Source: Enterovibrio norvegicus_B
Lineage (GTDB): Bacteria > Pseudomonadota > Gammaproteobacteria > Enterobacterales > Vibrionaceae
Direction: 5' to 3'
Assembly: GCF_002876705.1 (NCBI RefSeq)
Contig: NZ_MDAG01000031.1
Location: 8,829 to 72,828, forward strand
Length of the DNA: 64,000 nt
Shown: positions 51,215-60,595 of the stretch, in pieces
Numbering within the stretch: position 1 is the first letter of the stretch
Layout: each line of letters opens with the position of its first letter
Notes under the pieces: generated by a model
Seen by the model: only the letters and a program-made list of their open reading frames with translations
Database searches by the model: none
Told to the model about the DNA's origin: nothing
Position numbers and translations under genes: made by a program

Positions 51215-51336
51215 CTTTTCCAGTCAGTTGCTGATTAAAACGGGATTCTAGCACCTTCATTTGAAGGTTGCAGTCATTTTTTAACCGTCGTCGCGATGCT
51301 GAATACCGAGCCGTCACAAACTTTTTCTCTTTTCAT

Positions 51337-51531
51337 TTACTTAGACGGCCACATCATATATGCGATAACTGCACCCGCGACGACTAAACACCCACCAATG
51401 CGTCGTAACGTAGCATCAGGTAACTGACTCATCTCACTCACCATATCGCGCCATTTGCTCGGAATGAGCATAGGACCCAAGCCTTCAACCACCAGCACTA
51501 ACCCAAGAGCCAGTATGAGTTCCTTCCCCAT
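51337..51531 (-). CDS. yjeT: DUF2065 inner-membrane protein YjeT
   Basis: A 64-residue two-segment membrane protein (about 3-20 and 42-60) starting MGKELILALGLVLVVEGLGP. DUF2065 proteins sit between hflC and purA in many gammaproteobacteria, function unknown. The start is ATG 51531; the longer frame runs into the terminator. Confidence 0.9.
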   Translation of the reverse strand: MGKELILALGLVLVVEGLGPMLIPSKWRDMVSEMSQLPDATLRRIGGCLVVAGAVIAYMMWPSK

Positions 51532-51552
51532 TTCACACCTCAATAAACAGAT

Positions 51553-51588
51553 AAAAAAAAGACAAGGCACAAAGGCCTTGTCTTTCTA
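51553..51588 (-). terminator. Terminator after hflC
   Basis: AAAGACAAGGC and GCCTTGTCTTT pair as an 11-bp stem with a 6-nt loop, followed on the minus strand by eight T. It separates the hfl operon from yjeT. Confidence 0.88.
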
Positions 51589-51605
51589 TAACGCGACTAA
51601 ATGTC

Positions 51606-52493
51606 TTAGTTAACGTTAAGGTTTGGTTCTTTCATGTAGCGGAAGAAATCACTGTTTGGATCCACAACCATGATGTCGCCTTTGTTGTTAAAGCTCTTCT
51701 CATACGCTTGCAATGAGCGTAGGAAGTTATAAAACTCAGGTTCTTGGTTGAACGAAGTTGCGTAGATCTTCGCAACTTCAGCATCCGCTTCACCGCGTGT
51801 TACACGTGCTGTTTTTTCTGACTCAGCCAACACGGTTGCCACTTCAAGTTCCGCTTGGGCACGAATAACTTCGGCTTTCTCACGACCTTGTGAACGGTGA
51901 CGACGTGCAACGGTCTCACGCTCTGCACGCATACGTGCATAGATAGAGCCACTGATTTCGTCAGGCAAGTTGATCTTCTTAATACGAAGGTCAATCACTT
52001 CAATACCGATATCAGCCGCACTTTCTTGCGCTTCTTCCAGTACGTCAGCCATGACTTGCTCACGCTTCTCAGACACGATTTCTTTAATCGTTTTCGAACC
52101 AATCTCGGCACGAAGACCATCGGCTACTTTACGTTGCAATAACGCTTCAGCTGTTAGTCGGTTACCACCACCAGTCGACAAGTAGTACTGACCAAAATCG
52201 CTAATACGCCATTTTACGTAAGAATCGATGATCACATCTTTTTTCTCAGACGTCACGAAACGGTCTGATTGGTCGTCCATGGTTTGGATACGTGCATCAA
52301 GCAATTGAACACGATCAAACAAAGGCACTTTGAATTGAAGACCTGGACCATAAATACGTGCCAAGTCATCATCCGTTTTCAGTACACGACCGAAACGAAT
52401 CACAATGCCTTTCTCGCCTTCATCGACGACAAACACAGACATCAAACCAACCACAATCGAAACGATGATGAGAGGGATTATTAGTTTACGCAT
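51606..52493 (-). CDS. hflC: HflC, FtsH-modulating SPFH protein
   Basis: HflC and HflK form a periplasmic ring around FtsH and modulate its proteolysis. The 295 residues begin with a single membrane segment (IIPLIIVSIVVGLMSVFVV) followed by an SPFH/band 7 domain (GEKGIVIRFGRVLKTDDD). A long helix (EEAQESAADIGIEVIDLRI onward) follows. It is 2 bp after hflK. Confidence 0.96.
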   Translation of the reverse strand: MRKLIIPLIIVSIVVGLMSVFVVDEGEKGIVIRFGRVLKTDDDLARIYGPGLQFKVPLFDRVQLLDARIQTMDDQSDRFVTSEKKDVIIDSYVKWRISDFGQYYLSTGGGNRLTAEALLQRKVADGLRAEIGSKTIKEIVSEKREQVMADVLEEAQESAADIGIEVIDLRIKKINLPDEISGSIYARMRAERETVARRHRSQGREKAEVIRAQAELEVATVLAESEKTARVTRGEADAEVAKIYATSFNQEPEFYNFLRSLQAYEKSFNNKGDIMVVDPNSDFFRYMKEPNLNVN

Positions 52494-52495
52494 AA

Positions 52496-53644
52496 TTAAT
52501 ATCTCCCCTGACGATTCGTTTGGCGAGGTGAAGATGTACCAGGTGCAACCGTGGTGCTTTCAAGCTCAATGCCGTAATCAGACGCATTGCTATCCGTGGT
52601 TGAACGTTGCTGTGGTGTCTGACTCATGAGTTTATCCAAAGGCAAGTAAAGCAGGTTACTGCTGCCTTCTTTAGAGTCAATCAACACTTTACTGGTGTTA
52701 CTAAACACGCTTTCCATCGTTTCTAGGTAGAGACGGTTTCGGGTAACTTCTGGAGCAGCTTGATACTCTGGCAGTAGTTTGTTGAACTGAGCAACGTCAC
52801 CTTCTGCTTCGTTAACAATCTTCTCTTTGTAACCCAATGCTTCTTTCTTCAGACGTTCAGCACGGCCTTTTGCTTTTGGCAAAATGTCATTGCGGTACGC
52901 TTCTGCTTCACGAGTGAAACGCTCTTCATCTTCTCGTGCTGCGATAGCATCATCGAATGCGTCTTTGACTTGCTCAGGAGGACGCGCAGTATCGAAGTTA
53001 ACGTCAACAACCAAAAGGCCCATGTCGTAACGATCGATAATACGGTTAATCTCAACCTGAGTGCGTTCACGGATTTGTTGGCGACCCGTGGTTAGGATTT
53101 CATCCATCACCGCATCACCAATCACCGCGCGCAATGCAGAGTCAGTTGCTTGACGCAAGCTGTCATCTGCGTTGGTTACTGAATACAAATATTTTTGTGG
53201 ATCAGCGACACGGTATTGCACGTCCATTTCAACGCGAACAACGTTTTCATCTTTGGTTAGCATGTCACCCGAACCACGAAGAGAGCGGATCGCTTCTACG
53301 TTTACAGTAGTGACTTCATCAATGAAGTTCGGTTTCCAGTTAAGACCGGGTTGTACGACACGGTCGTACTCACCAAAACGCAACACTACGCCACGCTCTG
53401 CTTCACCGATGGTGTAAAAGCCTGATACACCCCAAATGATCACACCCACAACGGCAATTGCGCCCAAACCAGCAGCACTGCCGCCACCAAAAGACGGCCC
53501 TTTGCCGCCAAACAGACCACTTAGCTTACGACTAAGCTTGCCAAATACCTCATCGAGGTCCGGCGGTCCTTGGTCACGACCTCCGCGATTACCCCACGGA
53601 TCTTTGTCCTGACCGCCATTGTTTCCTGGCTCATTCCACGCCAT
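52496..53644 (-). CDS. hflK: HflK, FtsH-modulating SPFH protein
   Basis: The partner of HflC. The 382 residues start with a Gly-rich cytoplasmic tail (MAWNEPGNNGGQDKDPWGNRG), a membrane segment (GAIAVVGVIIWGVSGFY), and the SPFH domain (GEAERGVVLRFGEYDRVVQPGLNW). The C-terminal part is helical, ending in a disordered Ser/Thr/Pro tail. It lies 35 bp after hflX. Confidence 0.96.
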   Translation of the reverse strand: MAWNEPGNNGGQDKDPWGNRGGRDQGPPDLDEVFGKLSRKLSGLFGGKGPSFGGGSAAGLGAIAVVGVIIWGVSGFYTIGEAERGVVLRFGEYDRVVQPGLNWKPNFIDEVTTVNVEAIRSLRGSGDMLTKDENVVRVEMDVQYRVADPQKYLYSVTNADDSLRQATDSALRAVIGDAVMDEILTTGRQQIRERTQVEINRIIDRYDMGLLVVDVNFDTARPPEQVKDAFDDAIAAREDEERFTREAEAYRNDILPKAKGRAERLKKEALGYKEKIVNEAEGDVAQFNKLLPEYQAAPEVTRNRLYLETMESVFSNTSKVLIDSKEGSSNLLYLPLDKLMSQTPQQRSTTDSNASDYGIELESTTVAPGTSSPRQTNRQGRY

Positions 53645-53679
53645 TAGAGCACTCCATCAGTATGATATGACGATAGTTT

Positions 53680-54987
53680 TTATACTGTAACAGTCTGTTC
53701 AGTAACGATAAAGTTACCGAGATCACTGTCTTCCCGTTTTTTTAGCCTCATCCAATCAGTCTGAGGTAACCGTACATCGACTAGCAAACTTCCGTCCGGC
53801 TCGTATTCTTCGTGCAAAATACATCGCAACTGACAGAATTTACTGTGCAATCTGCCAATGGCTGCGGGTGGAATACGTAAGCGATAGCTTACCATAGTCC
53901 CCGCGAGCCTCTCGGTCAGTGCCTCAAAAAGAAGATCTATACCCCGATCTGCAAGTGCCGACACCCAAACAATACGGGGGACGCCTTCTTCATCACGCTC
54001 AATACGCGGTGAAGTATCTTCCATATTGTCGATCTTGTTCATCACGAGCAAGGTCGGGACGTCACCAGCATCGATCTCTTCCAAAACAACGTTGACGGCG
54101 TCAATGTTTTCTCTGAAACGATCATCGCTGGCATCGATCACATGCAACAACAGTGTTGCTTCTTGTGTCTCTTTTAACGTTGCTTTAAATGCTGCAACCA
54201 GGTCATGAGGCAAGTGACGAATAAATCCCACAGTATCTGCAAGAATCGTGTCACCAACATCTTCCACTTCAATCTTGCGAAGCGTCGGGTCGAGTGTCGC
54301 AAACAATTGGTCTGCGGCATAAACGCCTGCTTCGGTAATACGATTAAAGAGGGTTGATTTGCCAGCATTGGTGTAACCCACCAAAGACAACGTCGGAATT
54401 TCAGCACGGTTACGTGCTCGACGCCCCTGCTCGCGCTGTTTCGCTACCTTATCAAGTCTACGCAAAATCGCTTTAACGCGATCACGTAATAGGCGTCTAT
54501 CGGTTTCGAGCTGGCTTTCACCAGGACCACGTAAACCAATTCCCCCTTTCTGACGTTCAAGGTGCGTCCAGCCACGAATGAGTCGCGTAGAAAGATGTCG
54601 AAGCTGAGCAAGCTCAACTTGTAACTTACCTTCGTGCGTTCGCGCTCGCTGAGCAAAGATATCGAGGATCAAACCCGTTCGGTCAAGCACTCGACACTGA
54701 ACCAAACGTTCTAAGTTTCGTTCCTGTGCGGGTGTTAACGAATGATTAAATAAGACAATTTCAGCCCCGAGCATTCGGACTGCGTCTGCGATTTCGAGGG
54801 CTTTACCTTCACCAACAAAGTATTTGGAATGCGGGGTCTGACGGCTGCCTGTTACAGTTTGCAGCTTGGTCACCCCCGCAGACGATACCAGCATTTCAAA
54901 TTCGCTGAGATCTTCCCATTCACCTTCTTGAGTGAAGTTGATATGAACTAAAACAGCCTGTTCACCGGCTTCGTAACGGTCAAACAA
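53680..54987 (-). CDS. hflX: GTPase HflX
   Basis: HflX is a ribosome-associated GTPase that splits stalled ribosomes under heat stress. The 435 residues have an N-terminal HflX domain and a G domain with G1 VGYTNAGKSTLFN, G3 DTVGFIRHLPHDLV and G4 NKIDNME. Length and order match E. coli HflX (426). It follows hfq by 26 bp. Confidence 0.96.
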   Translation of the reverse strand: MFDRYEAGEQAVLVHINFTQEGEWEDLSEFEMLVSSAGVTKLQTVTGSRQTPHSKYFVGEGKALEIADAVRMLGAEIVLFNHSLTPAQERNLERLVQCRVLDRTGLILDIFAQRARTHEGKLQVELAQLRHLSTRLIRGWTHLERQKGGIGLRGPGESQLETDRRLLRDRVKAILRRLDKVAKQREQGRRARNRAEIPTLSLVGYTNAGKSTLFNRITEAGVYAADQLFATLDPTLRKIEVEDVGDTILADTVGFIRHLPHDLVAAFKATLKETQEATLLLHVIDASDDRFRENIDAVNVVLEEIDAGDVPTLLVMNKIDNMEDTSPRIERDEEGVPRIVWVSALADRGIDLLFEALTERLAGTMVSYRLRIPPAAIGRLHSKFCQLRCILHEEYEPDGSLLVDVRLPQTDWMRLKKREDSDLGNFIVTEQTVTV

Positions 54988-55013
54988 GCGATCAACTCCT
55001 TACCAAAGGATTG

Positions 55014-55286
55014 TTACTCCTCAGTTTTTTCTTGCGGACGATCGTTCGGAGAACGCTCGTTAGTATTATTGTGATGATGATTTACTGGGCGAGCAGGTAC
55101 AACTGTAGAGATCGCATGTTTGTAAACCATTTGATTCACGGTGTTTTTCAGCAGGATCACGAACTGGTCAAATGACTCAATCTGGCCCTGAAGCTTGATA
55201 CCGTTAACGAGGTAGATAGATACCGGTACACGCTCGCGACGCAGTGCGTTCAGAAATGGGTCTTGTAGAGATTGCCCCTTAGCCAT
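55014..55286 (-). CDS. hfq: RNA chaperone Hfq
   Basis: Hfq pairs small RNAs with mRNAs. The 90 residues hold the Sm core: MAKGQSLQDPFLNALRRERVP, FDQFVILLKN and the KHAISTVVP distal motif. The C-terminal tail is short and His/Asn/Glu-rich as in Vibrio (E. coli tail is longer). The 97-bp gap to miaA may hold an internal promoter. Confidence 0.98.
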   Translation of the reverse strand: MAKGQSLQDPFLNALRRERVPVSIYLVNGIKLQGQIESFDQFVILLKNTVNQMVYKHAISTVVPARPVNHHHNNTNERSPNDRPQEKTEE

Positions 55287-55383
55287 TTTTAATTTTCCTT
55301 ATTGGTTTGTAGTTGTATTTCGCAACAAAAAAGATCAACAACGTCGCTTACAACAATCAAAGTATACCCTGCTCAAACAGCAA

Positions 55384-56310
55384 TCAGGTCAAACACTTTG
55401 TGACTGTTTGTAACGATAGCGTAGCGTTGTCGCTATCAAGCCACGTAAGATCATCCCAGCTTCTCAACCAAGTAATCTGACGTTTGGCTAACTGACGGGT
55501 GGCACACACTCCACGATACACAGCATCATCTAATGCGCCGCTACCCGACAAATAATCCCACATCTGACGATAACCTACGCAGCGAATCGATGGCATATCT
55601 GCATGCAGATCGCCACGTTCAAAAAGCGCACGCACCTCCTTCTCAAACCCGGCTTCCATCATTTTCTGGAAACGAAGCTCAATCCGACGATGTAGTTCTC
55701 CCCTTTCCTTAGGGGCTATAGCAAATTGGTGAACCTCGTATGGCAACGGGTCACCTTTGGTTTGGGTTAACTCAGTCAGAGTTTTACCCGAAATACGAAA
55801 AACTTCCAGCGCTCTCGACAATCGCTGTGGATCATTAGGATGAATCCTCGCACCTGATACAGGATCGATACGGCAGAGTTCATCATGCAGCGTTTGCCAT
55901 CCATGAGCTTGGGCTTCCTGCTCAATAGTAGCTCGGATCACTGGATCCGCGGCTGGCAAAGGTGATAAGCCTTCCAATAATGCTTTGAAGTAAAGCATCG
56001 TACCACCAACCAAAACCGGAATTCTCCCTTTTGCGACAATCTCTTGCATTTCTCGCAGGGCGTCCTCACGAAAATCAGCTGCCGAATACGCTTCTGATGG
56101 ATCACGAATATCAATAAGGCGGTGCGGCGCAAGCGCCAATTCTTCCGCCGTAGGCTTCGCAGTACCAATATTCATGTCTCGATAGATCAGTGCACTGTCG
56201 ACACTAATGATCTCTACCGGGAACTGTTGTCTCAGTGCGATCGCCAGATCCGTTTTACCGGATGCCGTTGGCCCCATTAAAAAAATCGCTTTAGGCAGCG
56301 TATTACTCAT
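55384..56310 (-). CDS. miaA: tRNA dimethylallyltransferase
   Basis: MiaA adds a dimethylallyl group to A37 of UNN-reading tRNAs. The 308 residues match E. coli MiaA (316), with P-loop FLMGPTASGKTDLAI, ISVDSALIYRDMNIGTAKP and LAKRQITWLRSW. It overlaps mutL by 8 bp. Confidence 0.97.
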   Translation of the reverse strand: MSNTLPKAIFLMGPTASGKTDLAIALRQQFPVEIISVDSALIYRDMNIGTAKPTAEELALAPHRLIDIRDPSEAYSAADFREDALREMQEIVAKGRIPVLVGGTMLYFKALLEGLSPLPAADPVIRATIEQEAQAHGWQTLHDELCRIDPVSGARIHPNDPQRLSRALEVFRISGKTLTELTQTKGDPLPYEVHQFAIAPKERGELHRRIELRFQKMMEAGFEKEVRALFERGDLHADMPSIRCVGYRQMWDYLSGSGALDDAVYRGVCATRQLAKRQITWLRSWDDLTWLDSDNATLSLQTVTKCLT

Positions 56311-58339
56311 GTTCGAATGCTTCTATTGCGGTTGCCACGTCAACCAGACGCAACAACGTTGAATAATGCTCTGCCAGTTCTCCCTGCCAGCAATGTTCTA
56401 GTTCAGTGATCAACGTCACTGCTTGTGATAGGCCATAGGCATCACTTTTCTGCGTCGCTTTTCTTGCAAGCCAATGAGCCAGACTATCTGGGGATAGCGA
56501 GGCTTGACTGTCCGTTTGCTGCGACAAAAAGCCGAATAGTTCAGGGATCAATGATTGCAGGTTGTGCTTACGTAATGGTTGGCACACTGCCATTACCATG
56601 ATCTGACTGGCTGATTTTTGACGAAGCACAATACCAAATTGTTGTAATAAATGATCATATTCCGACATGACTGCCATTTCGGCAGCCGACGCAGGGATTG
56701 CCTGTGGGATCAACAAAGGTTGTGCTTTCAAACCTGGCGCACTCATGCCCACACGCATTTGTCCTAATGCATGTAAATGGCTGGCAACGTCCAAATCTAA
56801 CACCGCAATACCCTCAGCACGCTGCAATAGCAGGTAGCGGGAAGCGACGATAGTCAATGCCTTGCCTAGCCCACCATCGGTATGGCCAACGGATACGGCA
56901 TTTAATGACATCGCGGCTGGCGCTTCTGCAATGGCGTTTTGAGCAGGCACTTCTGGCGTTTGCATCAATGCCTCGTAAGCACGTTGCGTTGCTTTAGAGG
57001 GTGCTGATGGCTTCTCTGGCATGGAAGAACGCCCACCACCTTGAGAAGAAAACGCGCTCGATTGACGTTGATACCCACTCGCGTTGGACTCAGACGAAGA
57101 ACGCCACGCTGATTGTTCGTCTTGCCCACCAACAGCACCAGAGTACGAGCCGGATGAGGCACGTGCACTTGGCACTGACGGTGCGGTTTTTGAATGTGAA
57201 GTCACCGGTTCGGCCAGCACATCCTCAGCGACAACGTTATCTTGCTCTTTGTCTTGTTCTTTACTGCCAGCATGCACAAGTTGCGAGGGCTCAACGACAT
57301 CGTCATTCCCCTCAAAATCCAGTGATGGTGAGTGCTCCGCCATCACTTGTTGCAACGCATCAGACACGGCTTGATAAATGAAGTCATGCACCAAACGGGC
57401 TTGGTGGAAACGCACTTCGTGCTTCGCGGGGTGCACATTCACGTCCACTTGATGTGGATCGATGTCGATGTACAACACATAGGCGGCAAACTGATCAGGC
57501 TTAAGCGTCGCTTCATAACCTTGTCGAATCGCATGGTTAATCAGCCTGTCTTTCATCATGCGTTGATTAACAAAGCAATGCTGGATGTCATTTTGAGCCC
57601 GTGCACCTTCTGGTGTACAAATCCAACCGTGCAGCGACAGCCCTTGGTGCTCCAAGCTAACTTGTGCAGCGGTTCTGACAAATTGCGGGCCACAAACAGC
57701 AGCAAGTCGGCGCTCGCGTTGGGCATCGTTTTCCGCGATGCGGTATTGGCGCACGATGGTGCCATTGTGTCTGAGCGTAATCGCCACATCGAAACGGCTC
57801 AGCGCAATACGCTTTAACAGCTCATCAATGTGGCCAAATTCTGTTTTATCTGTACGAAGGAATTTTCGGCGAGCAGGTGTGTTGAAAAACAAATCCACCA
57901 CTTCAACCGTGGTGCCGACGGGATGAGCTGCTGGCTTGATTTGGACCGACATATCACGGCCTTCAGCATGTGCAGACCATGCTTCGGTTTGTGCTTCCGT
58001 CCGAGATGTCAGAGTCAGTCGAGAAACCGAACTGATACTGGCGAGCGCTTCACCGCGAAAACCAAGGCTAACAATGGCTTCAAGATCGTCAAGGCAGGCA
58101 ATTTTCGACGTTGCATGACGACTCAAGGCGAGTTCTAACTCGCCTTTGTCGATGCCACATCCATTGTCACGGATGCGAATAAGTTTGCTGCCGCCTTTTT
58201 CAATATCGACATCGATACGTGTTGCGCCCGCATCGATACTGTTTTCCACCAATTCTTTAACCACGGACGCGGGTCTTTCAACCACCTCACCCGCGGCAAT
58301 TTGGTTCGCTAACCTTGCCGGTAATATCTGAATTGCCAT
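56303..58339 (-). CDS. mutL: DNA mismatch repair protein MutL
   Basis: MutL couples MutS to MutH. The 678 residues include the GHKL ATPase (ENSIDAGATRIDV, IRDNGCGI, LGFRGEALASI) and a Ser/Pro/Gln-rich linker (about 345-480). The C-terminal dimerisation domain lacks the DQHA(X)2E(X)4E endonuclease motif, as expected in species with MutH. It overlaps miaA and follows amiB. Confidence 0.97.
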   Translation of the reverse strand: MAIQILPARLANQIAAGEVVERPASVVKELVENSIDAGATRIDVDIEKGGSKLIRIRDNGCGIDKGELELALSRHATSKIACLDDLEAIVSLGFRGEALASISSVSRLTLTSRTEAQTEAWSAHAEGRDMSVQIKPAAHPVGTTVEVVDLFFNTPARRKFLRTDKTEFGHIDELLKRIALSRFDVAITLRHNGTIVRQYRIAENDAQRERRLAAVCGPQFVRTAAQVSLEHQGLSLHGWICTPEGARAQNDIQHCFVNQRMMKDRLINHAIRQGYEATLKPDQFAAYVLYIDIDPHQVDVNVHPAKHEVRFHQARLVHDFIYQAVSDALQQVMAEHSPSLDFEGNDDVVEPSQLVHAGSKEQDKEQDNVVAEDVLAEPVTSHSKTAPSVPSARASSGSYSGAVGGQDEQSAWRSSSESNASGYQRQSSAFSSQGGGRSSMPEKPSAPSKATQRAYEALMQTPEVPAQNAIAEAPAAMSLNAVSVGHTDGGLGKALTIVASRYLLLQRAEGIAVLDLDVASHLHALGQMRVGMSAPGLKAQPLLIPQAIPASAAEMAVMSEYDHLLQQFGIVLRQKSASQIMVMAVCQPLRKHNLQSLIPELFGFLSQQTDSQASLSPDSLAHWLARKATQKSDAYGLSQAVTLITELEHCWQGELAEHYSTLLRLVDVATAIEAFEHE

Positions 58340-58342
58340 TGG

Positions 58343-60073
58343 TTAGCTCCCGGGGATAATCAACGTCTGACCGATCGCCAACTCGTCTGAACGCAGCTTG
58401 TTGGCTCGTCGGATACTTTCTACCGAGATACCATAATTGCTGGCGATTTTACCCAGATACTCGCCACGTTTCACTTTGTGCTTAGTATCTTTGGGCTTTA
58501 TACCCACAATCTTTAGCTTTTGACCCACGGCCAATTCGTCTTTACGTAATTTGTTCGCTTTACGGATGCTAGACACGGTGACGTCATATTTCGCCGCAAT
58601 CTTCCCAAGGTACTCACCGCGAGCAACAGTGTGCGTTCGCGTCACCGTGGATGAAGGACGACTGTTTGACGCATTGTTCGATGACGAACTCCCACTCGGC
58701 GACTTATTGCCCGATGAGGCATTCGAAGCAAGTGACTTCACGTTAACATCTGGCACCGTCAGTACCTGACCCACGCGCAACCCACTCGACTTCAGGCCAT
58801 TTGCTGCTTTGATTGCGGAGACTGAGCTGCCGTATTTTTTGGCAATCACAGACAAGGATTGACCCGACGTCACCTTATGTTTGATGCCGTTTTTACGCGC
58901 GGCCATCAAGGTGCCGTCTGGCGGGAAATCTTCGAAATACGCCAACACGCCTTTAAACACGGCATTGGCGATTTTTTGCTGATGATTAGAGCTCAGCAGC
59001 AAGGTTTCTTCTTGTGGGTTTGTGATAAAGCCCGCTTCCACCAGCAATGAAGGAATGTCAGGCGATTTCAACACAGCAAGACTCGCGTGCTCAGGGCTCG
59101 ATTTGTGCAACTTAGTGACACGTCCCATCTCTTTGAGGACACGCACCGCCACGTCATAGCCTTCTTTTTGCGAGTTACTGAACTGCAAATCCAGCACGGC
59201 ACGGCTGAGGTATTCATCTTCGTTGTCGTCGAGAAGTGCACCACCGCCGAGAAGGTTCGATTGCTCTTCATGCTTCTCAATCCATCGACCGATTTCACTG
59301 TTCGCACGACGACGGGACAATACCCACACCGATGCGCCGCGCGGCTGTGGCTTGTGGAAACCATCCGCATGAACAGAAACCAACAAATGCGCACCATGTT
59401 TACGCGCGATTTCAGAGCGTTTATTGAGATCGAGGAAGTAATCGCCGTTTCGTGTCATGACCGCTTTCATGCCAGGAACAGCATTGATTTTTGCAGCCAA
59501 CCGACGAGAAATAGACAAGGTTACGTGTTTTTCGTACTTGCGACGAGGGCCCACGGCACCGGGGTCATTACCACCGTGACCGGGGTCGATGGCAATAATG
59601 ATGTCATCCGTACCAAATGGCAGTGCCGCTTGGGCTTCTGCTGGCTCAGACTTCTTTGGCTTTGCGACCTTCTTTGGCATTTTGTGCGGCAAATCGATCA
59701 CAAGACGGTGACCGTATTCGCCGCCAGGCTTCAAGGCAAAGATGCGCGGCGTGCTTTGATCTTTGAGTTCAAAGACCAAACGATAGGTGCCTTTATTCGG
59801 CGGATTACTTTTACGAACACGACTCAAAATCTTGCTGTTTTGAACCCCCATCGGCAAATTTGCAGTGACAGATGTTCCGTTCAGGTCGATGACAAGACGA
59901 TTCGGTTTGGTCAACGTAAAATAAGAAAACTCTGGCGTACCCGCCATGTCCATGACAACACGTGTTTCCTCAGGTGCAGGCCAAACACGCACATTCTCTA
60001 GCGTATTTGCCCATGCTGTGGCCATCATTCCTAGCCAACACAGTAGACCTACCAGCATTCCCCGCCAATGCAT
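58343..60073 (-). CDS. amiB: N-acetylmuramoyl-L-alanine amidase AmiB with three LysM domains
   Basis: AmiB splits septal peptidoglycan when activated by EnvC-type proteins. From ATG 60073 (MHWRGML) it has 576 residues with a signal peptide ending AWA. An AMIN domain (about 25-130), Amidase_3 (about 155-390, with IAIDPGHGGNDPGA and a later LLVEAGFITN) and three C-terminal LysM repeats follow. E. coli AmiB (445) has fewer LysM repeats. TTG 60100 would overlap tsaE and is less likely. Confidence 0.95.
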   Translation of the reverse strand: MHWRGMLVGLLCWLGMMATAWANTLENVRVWPAPEETRVVMDMAGTPEFSYFTLTKPNRLVIDLNGTSVTANLPMGVQNSKILSRVRKSNPPNKGTYRLVFELKDQSTPRIFALKPGGEYGHRLVIDLPHKMPKKVAKPKKSEPAEAQAALPFGTDDIIIAIDPGHGGNDPGAVGPRRKYEKHVTLSISRRLAAKINAVPGMKAVMTRNGDYFLDLNKRSEIARKHGAHLLVSVHADGFHKPQPRGASVWVLSRRRANSEIGRWIEKHEEQSNLLGGGALLDDNEDEYLSRAVLDLQFSNSQKEGYDVAVRVLKEMGRVTKLHKSSPEHASLAVLKSPDIPSLLVEAGFITNPQEETLLLSSNHQQKIANAVFKGVLAYFEDFPPDGTLMAARKNGIKHKVTSGQSLSVIAKKYGSSVSAIKAANGLKSSGLRVGQVLTVPDVNVKSLASNASSGNKSPSGSSSSNNASNSRPSSTVTRTHTVARGEYLGKIAAKYDVTVSSIRKANKLRKDELAVGQKLKIVGIKPKDTKHKVKRGEYLGKIASNYGISVESIRRANKLRSDELAIGQTLIIPGS

Positions 60074-60077
60074 ACCG

Positions 60078-60545
60078 TTAATTCCACTCCATTTTTTCAA
60101 TCAAGGCGTTGCCCGCCACGGTATTGGCTTTCACCTGTACCGTTCGCTGCTCACCGTCATATTTTAATGTGATATCGAGATCAGGCTCAGGCAACAAGCC
60201 AGTGCCTTTCTCCGGCCATTCAACCAAACAGAGTGCATCCGGCGTGAAATAGTCACGGATCCCCATGAATTCCAGTTCTTCAGGATCAGCAAGGCGATAT
60301 AAATCAAAATGATAAACTTGCCACGTCGATAACTGATAAGGCTCTACCAAAGTATATGTCGGACTCTTTACTTTGCCCGAATGACCTAAGGATTGAATGA
60401 AGCCACGAGAAAACGTGGTTTTCCCGGCACCAAGATCGCCGTGTAGATAAATCGTGGTTTGCGCAGAACAAGCCGCAGCGATTGCGGCACCAAACGCCAC
60501 CGTCGCTTGCTCATCGGCAAGCTCAGTGTTGAAAATCTCTGTCAT
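60078..60545 (-). CDS. tsaE: tRNA threonylcarbamoyladenosine biosynthesis protein TsaE
   Basis: TsaE is the ATPase of the TsaBDE complex that makes t6A in ANN-reading tRNAs. It has the P-loop HGDLGAGKTTFSRGF and SPTYTLVEPY, then VEWPEKG. ATG 60545 gives 155 residues (E. coli 153). It lies 4 bp before amiB and 50 bp after nnr. Confidence 0.95.
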   Translation of the reverse strand: MTEIFNTELADEQATVAFGAAIAAACSAQTTIYLHGDLGAGKTTFSRGFIQSLGHSGKVKSPTYTLVEPYQLSTWQVYHFDLYRLADPEELEFMGIRDYFTPDALCLVEWPEKGTGLLPEPDLDITLKYDGEQRTVQVKANTVAGNALIEKMEWN

Positions 60546-60595
60546 GTTTCTCACTGCTTTGTTGTCTGAGAGTCACTTCGCTCACAGATCGACAT

